Source of the DNA: Silene latifolia
Lineage: Eukaryota; Streptophyta; Magnoliopsida; Caryophyllales; Caryophyllaceae
Reading direction: 5' to 3'
Assembly (NCBI RefSeq): GCF_048544455.1
Contig: NC_133537.1
Span: 66,780,134 to 66,844,133, forward strand
DNA: 64,000 nucleotides
Of this stretch, positions 61,369-64,000 are shown piece after piece. How positions within the stretch are numbered: the first letter of the stretch is position 1; each line of letters opens with the position of its first letter. The notes under the pieces are model-generated. The model saw only the letters and a list, made by a program, of their open reading frames with translations. It was not told the origin of the DNA and did no database searches. The position numbers were made by a program, and so were the translations under genes.

Positions 61369-61529
61369 GGTGATCGAAGTGTAATATTTTTAATTAAATT
61401 ATAGGCTATGATTAATTGATCTTTGAATTGGTGAATATGGTTAATTGATCACATTATAAGTGATATTTATAGGAAAATATGTATGCATTTGTGAATATAA
61501 TAATGGACGGATAGTAATAATGGTCAAAC

Positions 61530-62000
61530 AAAACAATGCATGCAACGGTTCATTATTTATCATACATGCATTGGTTGAATATTAAACATTGAAAAAAGTA
61601 TATAACGGTTATTTTTAACCCGTAAATGATAAATAACAACGCGTACAGAGGAACCATTCTTTCATATTAGAAAATGATAACGGTTACAAGATACCCGTAG
61701 CTATAAAATAACAACGGGTACCAAAAACCGTTGTTGGTGTTAATTTAGTAACGGTTTTCGAAATGCCGTTTTCTTAAACTGGTAACAGTTGTCTAACAAC
61801 CGTTGATAAGGGTGATTCTATAACGAGTTTTTGGGAACCATTAAATGTTTTTGATAACGGTTTGTTAAACAACCGTTGTCACATTATAATAACAACGGTT
61901 TTCGATAGAAACCGTTATTCTTATTAGCGCGGTCTAGGTTTCCGCCAATATTTTTAAAACGGTAATCAAGTGTCGTTATTATATACATTAAACCGTTGTG
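61530..62000. repeat. CACTA right subterminal repeats (AACGGTT/AACCGTT)
   Basis: About a dozen copies in both orientations, mirroring 6390-6840. They also lie upstream of the XS-like ORF. Confidence 0.8.
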
Positions 62001-62023
62001 ATACGCTCGTTATTGATGGTCAG

Positions 62024-62036
62024 ATTTGGCGTAGTG
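62024..62036 (-). repeat. CACTA right terminal inverted repeat
   Basis: ATTTGGCGTAGTG, the exact inverse of 6374-6386, followed by the TAT duplication (62037-62039). Confidence 0.93.
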
Positions 62037-62039
62037 TAT

Positions 62040-62066
62040 ATATTCTATATATTACAAATTCTATTA
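62040..62066 (+). repeat. Copia 5' LTR, second part
   Basis: Continues the LTR cut at 6373. The end ATTCTATTA sits where the inverse of the LTR start (ATTCTAACA) would be expected, directly before the primer site; an end at 62056 (ATTACA) is the alternative. Confidence 0.65.
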
Positions 62067-62078
62067 TGGTATCAGGCT
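62067..62078 (+). promoter_or_regulatory. Primer binding site of the Copia element
   Basis: TGGTATCAGGCT, an initiator tRNA-Met site (TGGTATCAGAGC) with small changes. Confidence 0.75.
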
Positions 62079-62139
62079 ATATGGTTTTTCGAATTTAAAG
62101 CCTTCGTTTTGTTTCTCTGCCATCTCGATCTCGAACACC

Positions 62140-62922
62140 ATGACGAACTCTGAAAATCCTCAAATTGAAAACAAATCAAATTTCGTTTTTTCTCTTGTTC
62201 CAGTGGAAAACCCAGGAAGTAACATTTCTCAAGTTATTTTCACTGGAACCAACTATGACGAATGGTCTCGCGCCTTCCGTCTTACTCTCCTTGCAAAAGG
62301 AAAGATTGATTACATCAATGGGACTATTTCCAAGCCCTCTGAATCTGATCCCGACTACAAATCTTGGCGCTCTTCGAATGCGCTCGTTTCTTCGTTGATT
62401 TTTAATACCATCGAATCGAAACTCCGAAAGACCATTTCATACCGAGATGAAGCCACACAATTATGGGCTGACATCAAGCATCGTTTCAAGATGGTGACTG
62501 ATGCACAAATTTATCAATTGAAGTCTGACATTATCGCCTGCAAGCAAGGACCGACAGAGACAGTCATGACGTACTATGGGCGCATCAAGAAATTGTGGGA
62601 TGACCTTATTGACAGTGACGTCATTGCAACTTACTCGTGCAACCCATGTCGCTGCAATCTGGTTAGCCTTCTTGATTCTCTTCGAGAGAAAAAAAGGGTA
62701 CGCTCTTTTCTTATAGGTCTTAATACCCGTTTCTCTATTCTTCGTTTTCATATCCTTGGCACAGAACCTCTGCCTAATATGAATCAAATTTATAGTCGCC
62801 TTCTACAAGAAGAAGGCATCCATAACAATCTCAATACTCCCCCATCTGACACATGCCCCGACACAATGATTTACACAGCTAACGCTGCCCAGGGAGGGCG
62901 TCATACAGGGGGGACACCGTGA
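62140..62922 (+). pseudogene. Copia gag
   Basis: ATG at 62140. A Copia N-terminal segment (FTGTNYDEWSRAFRLTLLAK) is followed by the gag domain (ATQLWADIKHRFKMVTDAQI, KQGPTETVMTYYGRIKKLWD, VRSFLIGLNTRFSILR). The frame breaks at 62922. The zinc knuckle CLACKRSVHTFKTC, followed by LFPDWWGNRPRDR, continues in another frame at about 62968-63060. The PDWW wording after the knuckle is typical of the Ale/Retrofit branch. Confidence 0.85.
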
Positions 62923-63175
62923 TGCTCGCACTGCTAATAATGAAATCGTCAAACCCGTCAAAACTACCTGTCTTGCGTGTAAACGCTCTGTCCACACCTT
63001 TAAAACTTGCTTCCGTGTTACTGGTCTTTTTCCCGATTGGTGGGGTAATAGACCACGTGACCGAATCTATATAAGTCCTGATGCGACCGACATGAGCTTG
63101 ACAGTTATAATGCCTGATGAACGGTATAGAGGTAACAGGGGTAGGGGACAATAAAAAAATGCACCACGGGCTCAT

Positions 63176-64000
63176 ATGGTGGGACAGGTAAGTACCCAAG
63201 AAGCATCGACATCTGCTTCTCTGCTAGTTCTTGACAACATAGACCTGAACAATCTCAACCCGTCAGAGCTTGCTGAAATTACACGCCTCTGGAAGGCACA
63301 CAAGTCTTCGTCGTCAGACCGTCTTAATGGTAATGTTCCTCTTTACTCTTGGATTATTGACACAGGTGCATCTCATCATATGTCCGGATGCTTATCTCAT
63401 TTTTCTAATTTGCGCACAATTCCTCCTTTGTCAGTTGGATTACCGAATGGTTATCGCACTAACGCTACTCAATGTGGCGATATTATTCTATCTTCTCACC
63501 TTATTTTAAAAAATGTTTTATATACTGCCAATCTTAATTGTCATTTAATTTCCGTTTCGAATTTACTCCTTGACGACACGCTGACGACACAATTTTTACA
63601 AAAATTATGTCTTTTTCAAAACCGTTCCTTGAATATGGTGATTGGAGTGGGTGAGCAACACGAGAGGCTCTACTATTTAAAGGGTGATCGACAGAATGAC
63701 GTCAAAGCTTTTATGGTTGGTACGGCTGATTCCCCGGATTTTTGGCACCGAAGGTTGGGGCACCCTTCTACTGACATCACTCGTTTTTCTCATTTCATGT
63801 AGCATAATAAATCTCAAACTCATGCTCCTTTTCATAGTAAGATGTGTGAAATTTGCCTTCATGCAAAACAAACTCGTGAACATTTTTATTTAAGTCCGAA
63901 TAATGCTACTTCTATTTTCGATTAAATTCATTGTGACCTTTGGGGGCCTTACTCCGAAAATGGGTCATGTGGTTCTACTTATTTTTTAACTATTGTTGAC
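63176..64000 (+). pseudogene. Copia pol, protease and start of integrase (cut by window edge)
   Basis: The open frame 63176-63802 has the protease motif WIIDTGASHHMSG and the GAG-pre-integrase motif DFWHRRLGHPSTDITR. A stop at 63800 interrupts it. The integrase zinc-binding Cys pair (CEICLHAKQTR) and the core start IHCDLWGPYSENG with the first Asp follow; another stop stands just before IHCD (about 63923). Reverse transcriptase and the 3' LTR lie beyond the window. Sense of the nesting: this element was present before the CACTA insertion. Confidence 0.85.

Overview
The window is land-plant nuclear DNA made almost entirely of transposable elements nested in one another. Plant Ty3/Athila, Ty3/Tekay and Copia retrotransposons, a CACTA element, Mutator-like (MULE) elements and Helitrons are all present. 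No conventional host gene was recognised. A eudicot is likely, and Caryophyllales is only a guess.

Layout. Positions 1-5058 hold the left-truncated end of a minus-strand Athila-like retrotransposon (gag pseudogene plus 5' LTR), with a solo LTR inside that LTR (2979-4242, duplication CTCAT). After a short spacer, a very short Copia LTR starts at 6286. It is interrupted at 6373 by a CACTA transposon that runs to 62036 (ends CACTACGCCAAAT, 3-bp duplication TAT). The Copia LTR resumes at 62040 and is followed by the primer site, gag and pol, cut by the window edge. The CACTA element carries a minus-strand Transposase_24-Ulp1 gene split by a huge intron, two small unrecognised ORFs, and an ORF that looks like an XS domain (the SGS3/IDN2 family of RNA-directed DNA methylation). 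A truncated LINE and a MITE-like segment lie between these genes.

Inside one CACTA intron sits a chain of four elements laid end to end, each junction being a (TA)n tract: B (9787-18795), a large MULE (18942-45009), A1 (45148-50424) and A2 (50515-53050). All eight ends carry two TGAGTCYA-like boxes 17-19 bp apart, so the chain looks like one terminal-repeat family that inserts into TA microsatellites. The MULE encodes a FAR1-type transposase (minus strand) and, in the other direction, a repetitive gene with two C48/Ulp1 peptidase domains. A tandem array of strong hairpins lies between these converging genes. B, A1 and A2 encode nothing recognisable and are candidate non-autonomous partners.

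Further insertions decorate the chain. A gag-only Athila-type LTR element lies in B (11015-17255, duplication CTATT). A decayed Tekay chromovirus lies in the MULE (20285-28562, duplication GGTAG). A Helitron lies in A1 (47546-50250), and a second Helitron lies just outside the chain (53149-56040). The order of insertion can be read from the nesting. Most coding regions carry frameshifts or stops, so the elements are largely dead copies. The palindromic core TCGATCGA recurs about fifty times in three different LTR-retrotransposon families and is nearly absent elsewhere.
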